From Rotaria socialis (lineage: Eukaryota; Rotifera; Eurotatoria; Philodinida; Philodinidae): 64,000 bases of DNA. Under the pieces are notes generated by a model that saw only the letters and a list, made by a program, of their open reading frames with translations, was not told the origin of the DNA and did no database searches. The stretch is from positions 124,001-188,000 of the forward strand of contig CAJNYU010003219.1 of assembly GCA_905331475.1 (NCBI GenBank), written 5' to 3'. Position numbers and translations under genes: made by a program. Numbering within the stretch: position 1 is the stretch's first letter; each line of letters begins with the position of its first letter. Positions 35,499-47,109 of this stretch are shown one piece after another.

Positions 35499-36627
35499 AT
35501 GCCTCGATATGCACAATTAGTGCTAGTGAGTTTGAACTAGTGTGATCTAAAGACAATGTTGATTGAATGAGATTTTATAGGGACCAGCTGGTTCAGGTAA
35601 ATCAACATATTGTAGTTCGATGGTTAAACATGGCGAAGTAATTAAGCGAACGATAAATGTAATAAATCTTGATCCAGCAGCTGAACATTTTGATTATCCA
35701 CTATACGCTGGTAGTCTATTATGTCTTTTGAAATGCTTATAATTTATGGTAAAGAAATTTTATTTAGATATTAGAGAGTTAATTGAAATCGATGATGCAA
35801 TGGATGATGAAGCACTGCGATTTGGTCCAAATGGCGGTCTTATCTTCTGTATGGAGTATGCTACTGATGGAGTTTTATTTGAATATAATATATAAATTTT
35901 CTTTCTTTTTTGATTTTTTTAAAGATATTTCGAAAAGAATCTCGATTGGTTACATGAACAGTTGGGTGATGAAGAAGATGATTATTTTTTATTCGATTGT
36001 CCCGGTATTGAAATTCGTTTCTACGTATGGTTTTTACTTATCTCTATTAATTCTAGGTCAAATTGAATTGTATACTCATGTGCCAGTGATGCGTCGTGTT
36101 GTTGAGCAATTACAAAATTGGAATTTTCGTATATGTGGTGTTTTTCTTGTTGATGCACAATTTTGTGTTGAACAATCGAAGTTTCTCAGTGGAATGCTTA
36201 CAGCATTATCATCAATGATTCAACTTGAGACACCATTTATTCATGTACTATCGAAAGTTGATGTTTTGTCAAAACGTGATAAAAAGCGATTGAAAAAGTA
36301 ATTATTTTAAATCCTATTCGATTGTATTGACTCTTCGTTTTTTCGTTTATTCTTAGATTTACTGATCCTGATGTATATCAATTGGCAAACAGTGAATTAT
36401 CGAATAAATTTCTCGGTCGTTATAGTCAATTGAATAAGGCTATAGCTAGTGTGATATATGATTACAGTCTAGTGAAATTTTTTGCATTAGACATGAGTAA
36501 AGAAGATTCTATAACAAATTTATTAGTTGAAATCGATTTGAGTATACAATATGGCGAAGATTTTGATGTAAAAGAACCTAGAGAAATTGAAGATAATGCA
36601 CAAGACAAGTTTCATGATGATGAATAA
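35499..36627 (+). CDS. GPN3: GPN-loop GTPase 3
   Basis: Six exons: 35499-35525, 35581-35710, 35768-35855, 35925-36004, 36057-36297, 36357-36627. They join in frame to 278 residues; human GPN3 is 284. The P-loop GPAGSGKST is at 10-18 and the defining Gly-Pro-Asn loop is at 72-74 ([14 protein letters not shown]). [13 protein letters not shown] is the switch region, and [11 protein letters not shown] the guanine-specificity region. The C-terminus has [14 protein letters not shown], typical of GPN3. Role: cytosolic GTPase acting with GPN1 in assembly and nuclear import of RNA polymerase II. It lies just upstream of the Pol III factor BRF1 on the same strand; whether that pairing means anything is unknown. 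Confidence 0.97.
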
Positions 36628-36671
36628 TTATCTTTTTTTTTTGTTTTTTTTTTGTTGTTTTGTACAAACAA

Positions 36672-36677
36672 AATAAA
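36672..36677 (+). terminator. Candidate polyadenylation signal of GPN3
   Basis: AATAAA about 45 bases after the stop, following a T-rich stretch. Confidence 0.5.
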
Positions 36678-36860
36678 GTAAAGAAATGTTACCAATAAGA
36701 ACGTATGACGTGCCCTGCGCCTTATAAAAGTAAGACAGCAAGCGAAAAATGTTATTGCACAATCGCAAACATATCCACCTAATAGACGTACATTTCATCA
36801 TGTGGTCGATTGTTTTTTTCTTCTCTATTCACTTTTAGATTACATACCCACGAAATAGTC

Positions 36861-39043
36861 ATGTCGAGCAAGACATGTAAATGTGGTGGAACTGAGATCG
36901 ATACCGATCCAGTGCGAGGTATTGTATGTATGCAATGTGGTGACGTTATTGAAGATATGACGATTGCTGGTGACGTTGAAATAATTGAGACAAATGGTGG
37001 CGGACGACAAGTTGTAGGACAATATGTATCAAATCATGAGTCCTACAGTACAAGTGGCGGCGGTATGATGAATCATACTATTCGAGAATCAAGACAAATA
37101 ACATTGTATAAAGCTCGTCGTGGTATAACGGACATAGCAAGTAATATGCGTATGAATCATCAATGTATTGATAGAGCATTCAATGTAAGTTTGAAGAGAA
37201 AATATTCTTTCGGTTTTTGACAGTTAAAATAAACTTTCTGACCTTTTTCATTTCAAAAGATTTACAAAATGGCACTTGATCAAGGATTATCTCGTGGAAA
37301 TAAATCTAGTCATTTACTTGCCTCTTGTTTATATATTATTTGTCGAACAGAAGGTACTCAACATATTTTACTTGATTTCTGTGATCATGTCGATGCGGAT
37401 ATTAGTGTATTGGCACGAATTTATTTACGAATAGCACATGCATTACATCTTAATGTTCCACATACAGATCCTTCACTTCTTATACCACGTTATGCAGCTA
37501 AACTTGATTTTGGCGATCGAACAAATGCTGTATCGAATACAGCTTTACGTATTGTTCAACGTATGAAACGCGATTGGCTTAATATTGGTCGACGTTCATC
37601 AGGTCTTTGCGGTTCAGCATTATTATTTGCTGCGCGCATGCATAATTTCAATCGTACCATTCAACAAATAGTCGATGTTGTTAAAATATCAAAAGCAACA
37701 ATAATAAGACGTTTACAAGAATTTGAAACAACACCAACAGCACAATTAAATATGAAAGAATTCAATACCATTGAACTAGAAGAAGAACAAGATCCACCGG
37801 CTTTTTCTAAAGCTAAACGTATGACAAAACTTGCTCAATATGAAGAATCATTTAATATTGAACAAATTGAACGTGAAATCATTGATACACAAAAAGAAAT
37901 CGATGAACAATTAGAAAAGTTATCTAAGCCACGTGGCCAATTAGCAAAGTATGAGATTTTTGTTGATGCCGAGTCTTTTTCTATGTTATATTTTAAATTT
38001 TATTATAGATATGCAAAATATGTTGATTTAGAAAAAAATATTCTCGGCGCTGAAGAAGATGAGTTAATACAGAAAGTTTTAACAAATAAAACAGCAAAAC
38101 GAAAACATTCAACTGATGGCGATGATGATATTTTATCAACAACGATGACAACTGAAAAAGAATCAGCACCTATCGATGAGAATGATATGAAATGGGCTGC
38201 TAATTATATTGAAGAACAACAAACACAATTAATTCTTTCGTTATTCGATGATAATGCGGGAAAACCAGTGGTTAACAACGATGATGATAATGAAGAACAG
38301 GATGAGGAAGATGATTTTAAATCTTTTCGACCGTCTTTACAAACGATGGGTATTGGTAAGTTATTGATTAATTATTTATAATAATGATACATTGACCAAT
38401 TATACAAAAAACAATTTGTTATTTTTTAGAACCAGTAACAGCATCTTTAAATTATCCCAAAGATAATCTTAATGCAACAACATCAAATGTACATCATCAA
38501 CATCAAGTTGTGCTTGATCTTCCTGAATGGCGTCCAACAATAGATCTATCGAATGATGAACTTGATTTGACCGGTATCGATGATAATGAAATTGATGAAA
38601 TGATTCTAACACGTGATGAAACAAAATTGAAATTGAAATCGTGGTTACGTGAAAATAAAGATTGGTTCTTAGAAGAAAAACGACGTCAACGCAATAAAGA
38701 AGCTGCTGAACAAAAGAAAAATGGCTCCAATAGTATGACAGCAGCCCAAAGACGCAAACGTAAGAAGAAAGCAGCCGCAGCGGCAGCAAGTGAACTAAAT
38801 AAATTAGCAAATACTGCTACTAGTCATCATCAGTTAGCTGGTTTTAATTCATTGACACCAGCTGGCTTAGCTGCTGCTGCTCATTTAGCAATTGAAGCTG
38901 AGAAAAATTCACAAGATAAACGTTTATCAAGTAAAATAAATTATGATGTATTGAAGAAATTAACAATGAAAAAAGATGGAGCAGGACAAACGCCATCATC
39001 GCCAGCTATGACGAATACCAATGAAGCCGAAAGAACTACTTGA
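36861..39043 (+). CDS. BRF1: TFIIIB subunit BRF1 (Pol III initiation factor)
   Basis: Exons 36861-37184, 37260-37948, 38009-38355 and 38430-39043 give 657 residues. An N-terminal zinc ribbon is followed by two cyclin-like TFIIB repeats (MALDQGLSRG...ICRTEGTQHILLDFCD and ALRIVQRMKRDW...GLCGSALLFAARMH). Then come the LEEEQDPP segment and the BRF1-specific DLTGIDDNEIDEMIL and SKINYDVLKKL blocks. Role: bridges TFIIIC, TBP and RNA polymerase III at tRNA and 5S genes in the nucleus. Two oddities. The first zinc knuckle reads CKC (C6-x-C8) where BRF1 proteins I know have C-x2-C; the second (C23-x2-C26) is normal. The intron 37949-38008 is exactly 60 bases with no stop, so retention would add 20 residues in frame. 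Confidence 0.96.
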
Positions 39044-40208
39044 ATTTATTTTATTTTCATCTTTTTGTTTTATTATTGCTTTTTGTTCTGTTCATTTTTC
39101 TAGAAAATAATGATTTCTTTTTGTTCCGTGTACAAAAGTATGATTGTATAAAAATAAAACACTAAAGAGTATTGATTTGTTATTTCATAGAATTTTGGTT
39201 AAAAGAAAAGCTTTAACACTATATATTTTATTAGGATACAACTGAATGCATGAATTATAGCGACATTGTTTTAAATGTGTGTTCAATCTATCTAATATAT
39301 ATGCATATAGTTGTAAATTGTTTTTATTAACATTTATAATCAATCTAATAAGTTAGGATATATGAATAGGTTATTAATTATTGGCATCATTGTCTAATAA
39401 TCGAATATCAGAAGAGCAGATTACACTTTCAGTTGTGAGACTTTTTAACGTGACTTTATTTGATATTTTCTATCATTCATATCGTACAATTTTTTTCAAA
39501 CAAAAATCACTCATAATCTATATGATGAAAAACTTTAAACAGTTGAACTAAACGGAGTACTATTGTTGCGCACGGTTTCTTATGAGTTAGTGAAAATTTT
39601 AATCACTCGATAAAATAAAATTTAATAAAAAATGAAAAACACAAGGAAGAAAAACATGTTTATTTGAGACATTTCGCCAATATCAACTCACACCATAATT
39701 TAAAAGAAGAAAATTAACATACATCAATAGCTTATTGTCATATGCTTGAAAATTTGATGTTTTTTTATACTAGTTTAATCCGTACAAAAATTATTTATTG
39801 TCAATAACTGATGTTTGGTTGATGGTATAAAGAAATATAAAAAAATGGCTCTAATAAAAAGCCTCTGCATTTGTTTTTATCATTTCATCATACTTGAGTA
39901 TCTATCCATTCTTAGTCGTTTACAGATGATTCATAAGTAACTTGCGGTCTGAATCAATATTATGAAAATTATTTAAAGCGATGTTCTACTATGAATATGT
40001 AAAATTTGCCTATATTTATTAATCTTGAGAAGCAAAATAGTTGAAATAATTGTAATATCTGTCTTCTTGTTTCAACTTAGTGACATGATGTAATGATGAA
40101 ATTTCCCTATGAGTCATAATATTGTGTAATTCCTTTCTTCTTCATTGATTACTATAAAAATGAAAAGAAAACACATGTAGTATTGCATTCGACAAAACGT
40201 TTGTCATA
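39044..40208. other. Intergenic, no gene recognised
   Basis: AT-rich spacer holding the BRF1 3' end and the likely promoter of the intronless gene at 40209. Nothing else seen. Confidence 0.5.
39153..39158 (+). terminator. Candidate polyadenylation signal of BRF1
   Basis: AATAAA about 110 bases after the stop codon. Confidence 0.45.
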
Positions 40209-41171
40209 ATGGTATGTCTTGTTCATGATCGTCAATTTCTTGCTAAATTCCATGCAACTGTCAATCAAATACGACTAACAAAAGAATTTACTGTCTCAAC
40301 ATTACAGAAGCTTTCAAAACGATGTTGTTCATGTCCTAATCGTAGAAACAATATGCCATCTTTAACAATAGGATTACCGTTAACCTCATTGGATATTAAT
40401 CAATTAAGATTTATTTGCCTTCAATTAGATTTGGAACAAAATGCTGCTAATTATGTTCGATCATTACCATCAAAGATTGTTCATTACACTGTATTATCTT
40501 CTCTTACTTTGCTCGACTCAAAAATGGAAGCTATGTTATCAAATCAATTTTCTCTGCAACAATCTAGTCAATTAGATGCTATAAAGAAAATGCATCATAT
40601 TTCTCTTGAATTTGTAACATCAACAACATCGAAGGATTTACTAAATGAAATCGCTCATATAAAATGTGATCTTGTAGCAAAATGTTCGAATTACTTCCAA
40701 GCAATTCGAGCTGTTAATGGTATTTGGATAATTATTTCAATAGAAGACCAATCCCGCGTTGATATTGTAAAGCATGTACTTCAGCAACAATGGTTGAGAT
40801 TCATGCACGATAAACACACTTCATATACTTGGCAAGAAAATGTTCCCTCAAAAATTGATAACAATAAATTTTGGAATAAAAATCGATCGACGAATCGGCA
40901 TCAAAAGCCACATACTAAATGTGCATCACAACTATGTAAACCAGTACAAACCATGTCAATAAGCGAAGAAGACAGGAATGAATTAGAAAATCCAAGAGAT
41001 ACTAAAATTGAATATTCTAATGGAGAAATATTACTTATCAACAATCCACGATTCAAGTTTCTTATCAACCCCTATGAATTTTCGAGCAAACGTAGTCAAT
41101 CACGTATTCATCGTCGACAACATATATTGACTTCAGCTTTGATTACTTCAATAGCATGTCATGCAAAATAA
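40209..41171 (+). CDS. Intronless gene, protein of unknown function
   Basis: A single 320-codon ORF, long for this AT-rich sequence and with normal protein composition. A basic Cys cluster (KRCCSCPNRR) lies near residue 40. The middle (about 60-200) looks alpha/beta-like, with hydrophobic runs such as AVNGIWIIISIEDQSRVDIV. The C-terminal third is basic and low-complexity. No signal peptide or clear membrane helix. I do not recognise the family. It lacks introns, unlike its dense plus-strand neighbours, and sits beside the transposon cluster, so a retrocopy or lineage-specific gene is possible. Flanking sequence shows no poly-A tract convincing enough to prove retroposition. Confidence 0.6.
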   Translation: MVCLVHDRQFLAKFHATVNQIRLTKEFTVSTLQKLSKRCCSCPNRRNNMPSLTIGLPLTSLDINQLRFICLQLDLEQNAANYVRSLPSKIVHYTVLSSLTLLDSKMEAMLSNQFSLQQSSQLDAIKKMHHISLEFVTSTTSKDLLNEIAHIKCDLVAKCSNYFQAIRAVNGIWIIISIEDQSRVDIVKHVLQQQWLRFMHDKHTSYTWQENVPSKIDNNKFWNKNRSTNRHQKPHTKCASQLCKPVQTMSISEEDRNELENPRDTKIEYSNGEILLINNPRFKFLINPYEFSSKRSQSRIHRRQHILTSALITSIACHAK

Positions 41172-42026
41172 TTAATCAAGCTAATACAATCTGTTAGATA
41201 TAATATGTATATACGAGTGTTAATAATTTACTTATGATTATTATTCACGAAAGTTTCCAATAGTATTTGTAAAAAAAAAAAAATCTCATTAGCAACGAAA
41301 TTTTTTATTCCCAATGCTAATTATTTATTAATGTTTCTTAGAATAAAATTTTTAAATAAAAAAAAATTGAATACCATCAATAGTTGTCTCATTCTATGAG
41401 CAGACTACGATAGCCCAGAAAAATATCTAAATACAGTTTGAAATTTTTATGTAATATATTTTGTATATAATATTAATCCTCACTATTCAGCACTTTCAAA
41501 GCTAAGCACGAAACATTTTTGAGACTCATTCAATGAATATTTTAATTCATTTTTCAAAAACTGGTTGCTCGTTTTAGAACTCAATTATAAATAGTTTAAA
41601 CAAATATTCGATGCCGTTTTTTGCTAGAAGATTGAGAGAACTTTATCCCATGTAATCATATTTAAGTTTCCAACGCCTTTCTGAGCGTTTAATGCTAGAG
41701 TATTTGACGCATTTGTACGGGTCTAAAATACAACATTGAGGGTGTCCAAACGCGTTCAGATTAAAGAAGCACATCTGCATGTGTTTGAAATATAAGAGCA
41801 TCACAACTAGTTTATATATATGGGCGCATTTGTATGCATTCACAAAGTTGAGCGCGTCTGAATGCGTTTACTTTATTGTCAAAAATTTTTTTTAAAATAC
41901 CTATCAGTCTATGTCGGAGTCGAGCTGACGCATCATTGCAAACTATGATATAGCACCTAAATAGCGTGAGCAACAAAATGAGGATTTGTCCAACAATAGT
42001 TTGAACCAAGATTTGAACACACCGCC
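41172..42026. other. Spacer between unknown gene and hAT remnant
   Basis: AT-rich to about 41640. Then about 240 bases with recurring GCGTTTAATG-, GCGCATTTGTATG- and GAATGCGTTTAC-like words, which may be an old repeat. No gene seen. Confidence 0.4.
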
Positions 42027-43527
42027 TAGTGGCGGAGCCAGAGGGGGAGCTTGGGGGAACTGAGCCCCCTAGGAATTTTTGAGCTCCCTCTAGAAAATCT
42101 TTAGCTCCTTAAATTTTTCTAGCTCCAATTAGACTATTAGACTTTTTCAAAGAAAGAATTGCAATGCACATAGTAAAAGTTACTATAGCCGCTTGTCTGT
42201 TTCTAGCGGATTAAGAACTATTATCTACTATTTCTTTTGTTCATATTTCATAAGCAACACTTTTATATCATTGTATGAATATTGATTGTGAATCAGATAG
42301 TGGAGCGTATTTATTTTTATCTTCATTCTATTGGATTTCACAGTAAATTAATAAAACGACTTAAAATATTGACGATAGAAGACGGGAAAATTCCACTCAT
42401 GAGATGAAATATTGGTTCTAAGGAAGTATTTTTTTGTAAATATTATAGATTATAGATAAACATGCAAAATAAAAGCTCTAAACGTAACTCTACACTTGAT
42501 AGTTTCGTTATATCCAGTAAAGTACCTCGAAATAAACACACTATTCTAAATTTCACTTCGAACACGTCATCTTCATCATCATCTGCAACTACAATGAATA
42601 CTATAATCTTTCCGTGTCAATCGGAACACAGTTCAACAGATGTTCTCAGGGCTCATGCCACCAATTCATCTTTAAATATTCAAGACCTACCACCAAAATC
42701 TTCATCAAATCTGTTTCCTGTTGGTGTGAGTCAAAGCCGTCAAGATCCTCCTGCACAACCTCATTTAGCAACCTATCGAACAGATTAACTATGTATTTTC
42801 CAACAATTGACTGTACATTGGTTGAATTAAAAGAACGATTCTCGTGTCAAAACTTGCAAATAGCAAACAGCGTCGCCTGTTGATGTCCAATTAGTGAAAA
42901 ACGTTTTAGAAATGGAAATGTTGGAACCGTTAATTGATCATCTATCATTGAAAAAAATGTGATACACAATGAAATTTCGATTATAAAACCCATAATTAAA
43001 GATGCTAAATTGACAAGTATATTGAATACACTTAATGAATTAAAGCCAATGAAACAAGCATTTCCCTCGACTGTGGCTTTGATCAAAGGCGCTGCCACAT
43101 TTCCCGTGTCATCTGTTGCGTGTGAACGATCGTTTTCAAAAATGAAATTAATTAAAAATTATGCTCGAAACTCGATGGGTGATGAGAGACTCAGTGGTCT
43201 TAGTGTATTGGCTATAGAACGAGATTTCGAAATAGATTTCGAAAAAGTTGTTGATGTATTTGCCATGAAACATAAAAATAGTAGAATTGTGTTAATTTAA
43301 TTAACTGATATGAAATAAATTTCAAATGGATTCTGATCATATGTTGATAGATATATAAAAAAATACATGACAAGAACAAGAAGTGACTCAATAGGATATT
43401 AGGACGCACAGAAATGCATCAAGCTTGAAGGTATTCAAAAATAGGTTTTACTATTGTAATTATAAACAGACTTTCGAAAAAAAGATGGATCAGCTCCCCC
43501 TAGACCAAAATACTGGCTCCACCGCTA
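42027..43527 (+). mobile_element. Internally deleted hAT transposon (TTF zinc-finger type)
   Basis: Inverted ends TAGTGGCGGAGCCAG (left) and CTGGCTCCACCGCTA (right) are complementary with two mismatches, and CAGCTCCCCCTAGA near the right end mirrors GAGGGGGAGCT on the left. The element is flanked by 8-bp near-duplications ACACCGCC (42019-42026) and ACACCACC (43528-43535). An 8-bp target duplication is the hAT signature. Inside are the beginning of a hAT protein (about 42462-42788, ending near QPHLATY, where TTF zinc fingers begin), then a frameshifted segment (MYFPTIDCTLVELKERFS), then the C-terminal dimerisation block (SSVACERSFSKMKLIKN, about 42959-43300). The central catalytic region is missing, so the copy cannot move by itself. 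Confidence 0.88.
42959..43300 (+). pseudogene. hAT transposase C-terminal dimerisation fragment
   Basis: Open for 113 codons. It contains the conserved hAT C-terminal block from ASVACERSF-like SSVACERSFSKMKLIKN through MGDERLSGLSVLAIE. It is out of frame with the upstream hAT pieces and lacks the catalytic domain. Confidence 0.88.
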
Positions 43528-43800
43528 ACACCACCATCGATTGCAAGTTGAACACAGGTATCCTGATCGAACAATACGGTCCGTATCTGATGACCGTATT
43601 CAATCACCCAAGAATTGATGTCGATTGAGAACCAAAAGCATAATAAAAAGTACTAACTGTTGTTGGATTAATTGATGAAGACTTCCCAGGATGAACATTA
43701 CGACGACCTGACACGATCGTAAAAGACCGCATACAGCAACGAATACTACTGTTTTATAACGTTTCCGGCCTTAAATCGCCGTAAGTTGACGTTTTGGCAT

Positions 43801-44160
43801 ACCCAGGTGAACGAATCCGACAATGAATCCTATCGGATCTCATGGGATCGGACAGGCCGACAAAATCCGATCAGATTCCTGATCTAGGATCTACTAACAG
43901 ATTTGACGGAAAAAACAATTTTTTAAATCACCAATGAATAAGCATATGGTGTCAACAGAACACATGAGTCGATTACTTATGTTGGATTCCGTTAAATTCC
44001 GACACTGGAACCTATCGGATTCCAACACTAGGGTTCCGATTGTAGGTCCCAAATCCGGATACCGATAGGATTTCGTCGATTTAATGTAATCCATACTATA
44101 TCCGATAAGATTCCGACACGAATTCGATAGGATCCTACTATCGGAATCATTCTCCTGGGT
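43801..44160. mobile_element. Short non-coding element with imperfect inverted ends
   Basis: The left end starts ACCCAGGTGAACGAATCCGA and the right end mirrors it (TCGGAATCATTCTCCTGGGT) with three or four mismatches. Many internal copies of a TCGGAT/ATCCGATA word appear in both orientations. About 360 bases, no ORF of interest. It appears inserted in an older CCGTAA-rich repeat. No clear target duplication seen; family unknown. Confidence 0.6.
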
Positions 44161-44597
44161 GCACCGTGTTAAGGCCATATTTCACCGTGTCGTAAACGGT
44201 TACTAACAGCATTAATGTGGTTGAATATCTCAGTATCCAACCGTATACGATTATTTTTGGCAAGATGCAAAACGACAGTAATACGGTGCATACCAAACGG
44301 CCGTAAATTATGGTCAAACGGGCGTGCACAGCCCAAGTTAATTGATCTAGGATATTATTATTATCACCAAATGATGCATCTTGTTCACGTTTGACTTTTT
44401 TATGGTGGATTAGATCGATTAAATACATATTATTCGACGCGAGTACTAACAAAATTTGATAATTTTGAAATTAAATCATCGAGTTTGATTAATTTTCTAA
44501 AGTATTTTACATAAATATAAATCAAAACAGCTTGATACTTACGAATTAACTAAATATTCTGATATCTTCCAGTGCCATCAAAATAAAGGGCGTTACG

Positions 44598-44645
44598 GTG
44601 TCGTTAACGGTGGTAATAAGGTGGTAATAAGGTGTAATAACGGAT
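44598..44645. repeat. Short tandem GGTGGTAATAA-like repeat
   Basis: Three imperfect units of GGTG(G)TAATAA in tandem, within a region full of ACGG/CCGT words. Confidence 0.5.
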
Positions 44646-44662
44646 GATAGGCGAATTCGTCG

Positions 44663-45727
44663 CTGGACAATTCGTCGTAGACAATTTGTTGTCAGACTAT
44701 TTATCCCGAATGTACTGTAATTGATTAGAACTGTGCTATGTCGTTCTGTTATTTGGCTTAACTAAAACCGAGTTTAAATTAATGTATCAAATTATAGCTC
44801 TGTTATCCTCGCTGGCAATGGAGGTGCTTGCACTGTCCGTGAGAAAAATGGGATATTTTCTGATCAAATGAAAGCTCTCATAGCCAAACTAACAAGGTTA
44901 AAATATTAGCTGCTATCGGTTTTCCTAGACTGAGATATTCGATTTTTCAGTGAATTTTCTCTACAGGACCGGTTTTCCCAGCAATATCATATTTTTGAAT
45001 TTGAACCTGAAACTATGTATGCATGAAGATCTTAAGGAGACTAGCTTATAGAAAAAAGTCAGAAGGTTTGGAAAAACTCTCTTCGAAACATAGATGTCTC
45101 AAGCATACATCTTCTATAGAAAATCGTCTATATTTTGAGAGGTTCATATCTCGAAGAGGGTTTGTTCAAAACGTAGAGAAAATTCACTGAAATCGAGTAT
45201 CTCCCTCTAGGCAAGCCAAAGGGGGCTAATATTTTAACCTTGTTGGTTTGTCAGTGAGAGATTTCTTTTGATGTAAAAATATCTAGTCTTTTCAACTTAC
45301 AGTACAAACACCTCCATTGTGAGCAAAAAGGAAAAATTCTATAATAGTATTTTCGAATAATAGAAAAAAAACAATTATTTTGAAACCTAAGTATAACATT
45401 ATTCTAGAAAGTAAAGATAGTCACTTGCTTTGAATACTAATATAATTATTTACTACTATTTCACGAAAAACGAGTATAATCAAGAAATTTTCAAGCGAGA
45501 GAGAAAAGTCTGTGCTCGGCAATGAAAGTTACAATTATAATTTAGAACAAAAAGCTTTCGCCAAAATGATTTTTTGATGTCACAGTTGAGATTTCAAAGG
45601 TGAATTTAACTAAAAAGAAATGATTTTCACTAGACTTCTCTATGAATAAATTTCTTTCTCTACCTCTCCGTTAATTGTGTTACATCCGATTAACTATGAG
45701 ACGTATAGTCTGCGACGAATTGTCCAG
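44663..45727. mobile_element. Non-autonomous DNA transposon with 22-bp inverted ends
   Basis: The left terminus at 44663-44684 begins CTGGACAATTCGTCGTAGAC, and the right terminus at 45706-45727 is its reverse complement with two mismatches at most. The intervening 1.06 kb has no transposase-like ORF and hosts a separate foldback element at 44811-45324. A partial extra copy of the end (GCGAATTCGTCG) lies just outside the left end, which obscures any target duplication. Family not recognised. Confidence 0.78.
44811..45324. repeat. Foldback element nested inside the preceding transposon
   Basis: Left arm about 44811-44966 and right arm about 45172-45324 are reverse complements with moderate divergence. 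They share CAATGGAGGTG at the ends, AACAAGGTTAAAATATTA in the middle and CAGTGAATTTTCTCTAC at the inner edge. The roughly 200-base centre contains a further small hairpin built from CTCTTCGA words. No coding capacity. Confidence 0.8.
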
Positions 45728-47109
45728 TTACCGTAATAACGACCGTTTACAATGAAAATACGGCCCCGTAGCGCATCGTATTTTCTATCGTTTAATGCTG
45801 ATGCCGACTCGCTGTCTTATGCTCTAGAAGTCTAGATAATATCCTAAAATATTCAAATTCATTCTGTTTCGACTTTGAAGGAAATACTTTTCATAAAAAA
45901 GACTCAAATAAGAAGAAGCAAATTAGATGTACTACAAAAATTTAACTGTTTAAAATCTATACGTTCATCTATTTTCCATGATCGTGTAGGAGTAACAACA
46001 TTTCATTTTTGGTTTTAAGCATCATTTTTAGGTAATATGCGGATATTAACATAGAGATGTATGAAACTCCCAATAAGACTTTATCCTCCGTGTATCACAT
46101 AGGCTAAATTGTAATATCTCTTTGGGGACAATATATTTGTATTCACATTCAGGTAAAGAGAGTTCACTATAAAACGACTTACCATGCTTCCAGGACGTCA
46201 TAAGAATAAAATAAAGATTAGGGATGCCAACAGGTTAAGTGTATGTTAATATTATTTATAATAACATTAATAATAAAGCTAATGATGTTTTATTCATAAA
46301 GATGGTAACTGTCGATGAACATAATGATCAACAACTGAACAGATTAGAGAGAGAGAATGGAAAACAAGGCCCCCAACGACTAAAGCCCGTCGAGTTCAAG
46401 GATTTTTGGACCCATACCGGGTCAATCAGAATTTTCGAACCTGAACCCGGACTCGGACCCGTCCGATTAAAATTGCTAGGCTCGGACCCGGCACATCAAA
46501 AACTTCTGTATTCATATTAGTGGCGATACTATAACTTTGAAACTACTCTCATGAAATTATTCCATTTAAAGTAGCGTATCTCACCTTTTATCTTTGAATT
46601 TAAATTTAAAGCTAAAACAAGCATAGCTGATAAACTTTAACTTTCTAAAAAGTCAAAATTTAAAGTATATTTTTCAGAAAAAAAATTGCAATAAATCTTT
46701 CTTTTGTTACAATTTGTTTTTAATGAAAAAAAATAGTTCTAAACAAAAAAATGCTTTGATGAAAAAATCGATTGGAACTTTAACTCTTTAGGCTGCAAAT
46801 TTTAAACATGCTTCTTTTACTCGAATGTAAAGTTAAGCTGGCATTCTTAACAAATATCTGATTTATTAATCAAAAATAGATCTGAAATGAAAGGTGCTCT
46901 TAAGCTTGTAATCAAATTTTGTCGAACTCACATATATTCTCGAAGAAAATGATGAGTGTAAGTTTAAAAGCGAGGGTTTTACGGATCCTCATTCTCAACG
47001 CTCCCCATTACAGAACCCACCCACCATTACAGGTAACCACGATACATTACAAACATTAGTAAGCATTCAACAACTCAATACAACATTTTTTTCTACCGAT
47101 CGATTGTCT
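45728..47109. other. Repeat-rich spacer
   Basis: No gene. Near 46400-46495 there is a cluster of GGACCCG/CCCGG words in otherwise AT-rich DNA, and a related word recurs in the opposite orientation at about 47668-47692. This may be debris of another element, but its borders cannot be set. The ORF across 46239-46520 has repeat-like composition and is not called as a gene. Confidence 0.4.

Noticed and set aside
46239..46520. 93-codon ORF with Pro/Gly/Glu-rich end
   Set aside because: It runs through a GGACCCG-type repeat patch; not protein-like elsewhere.
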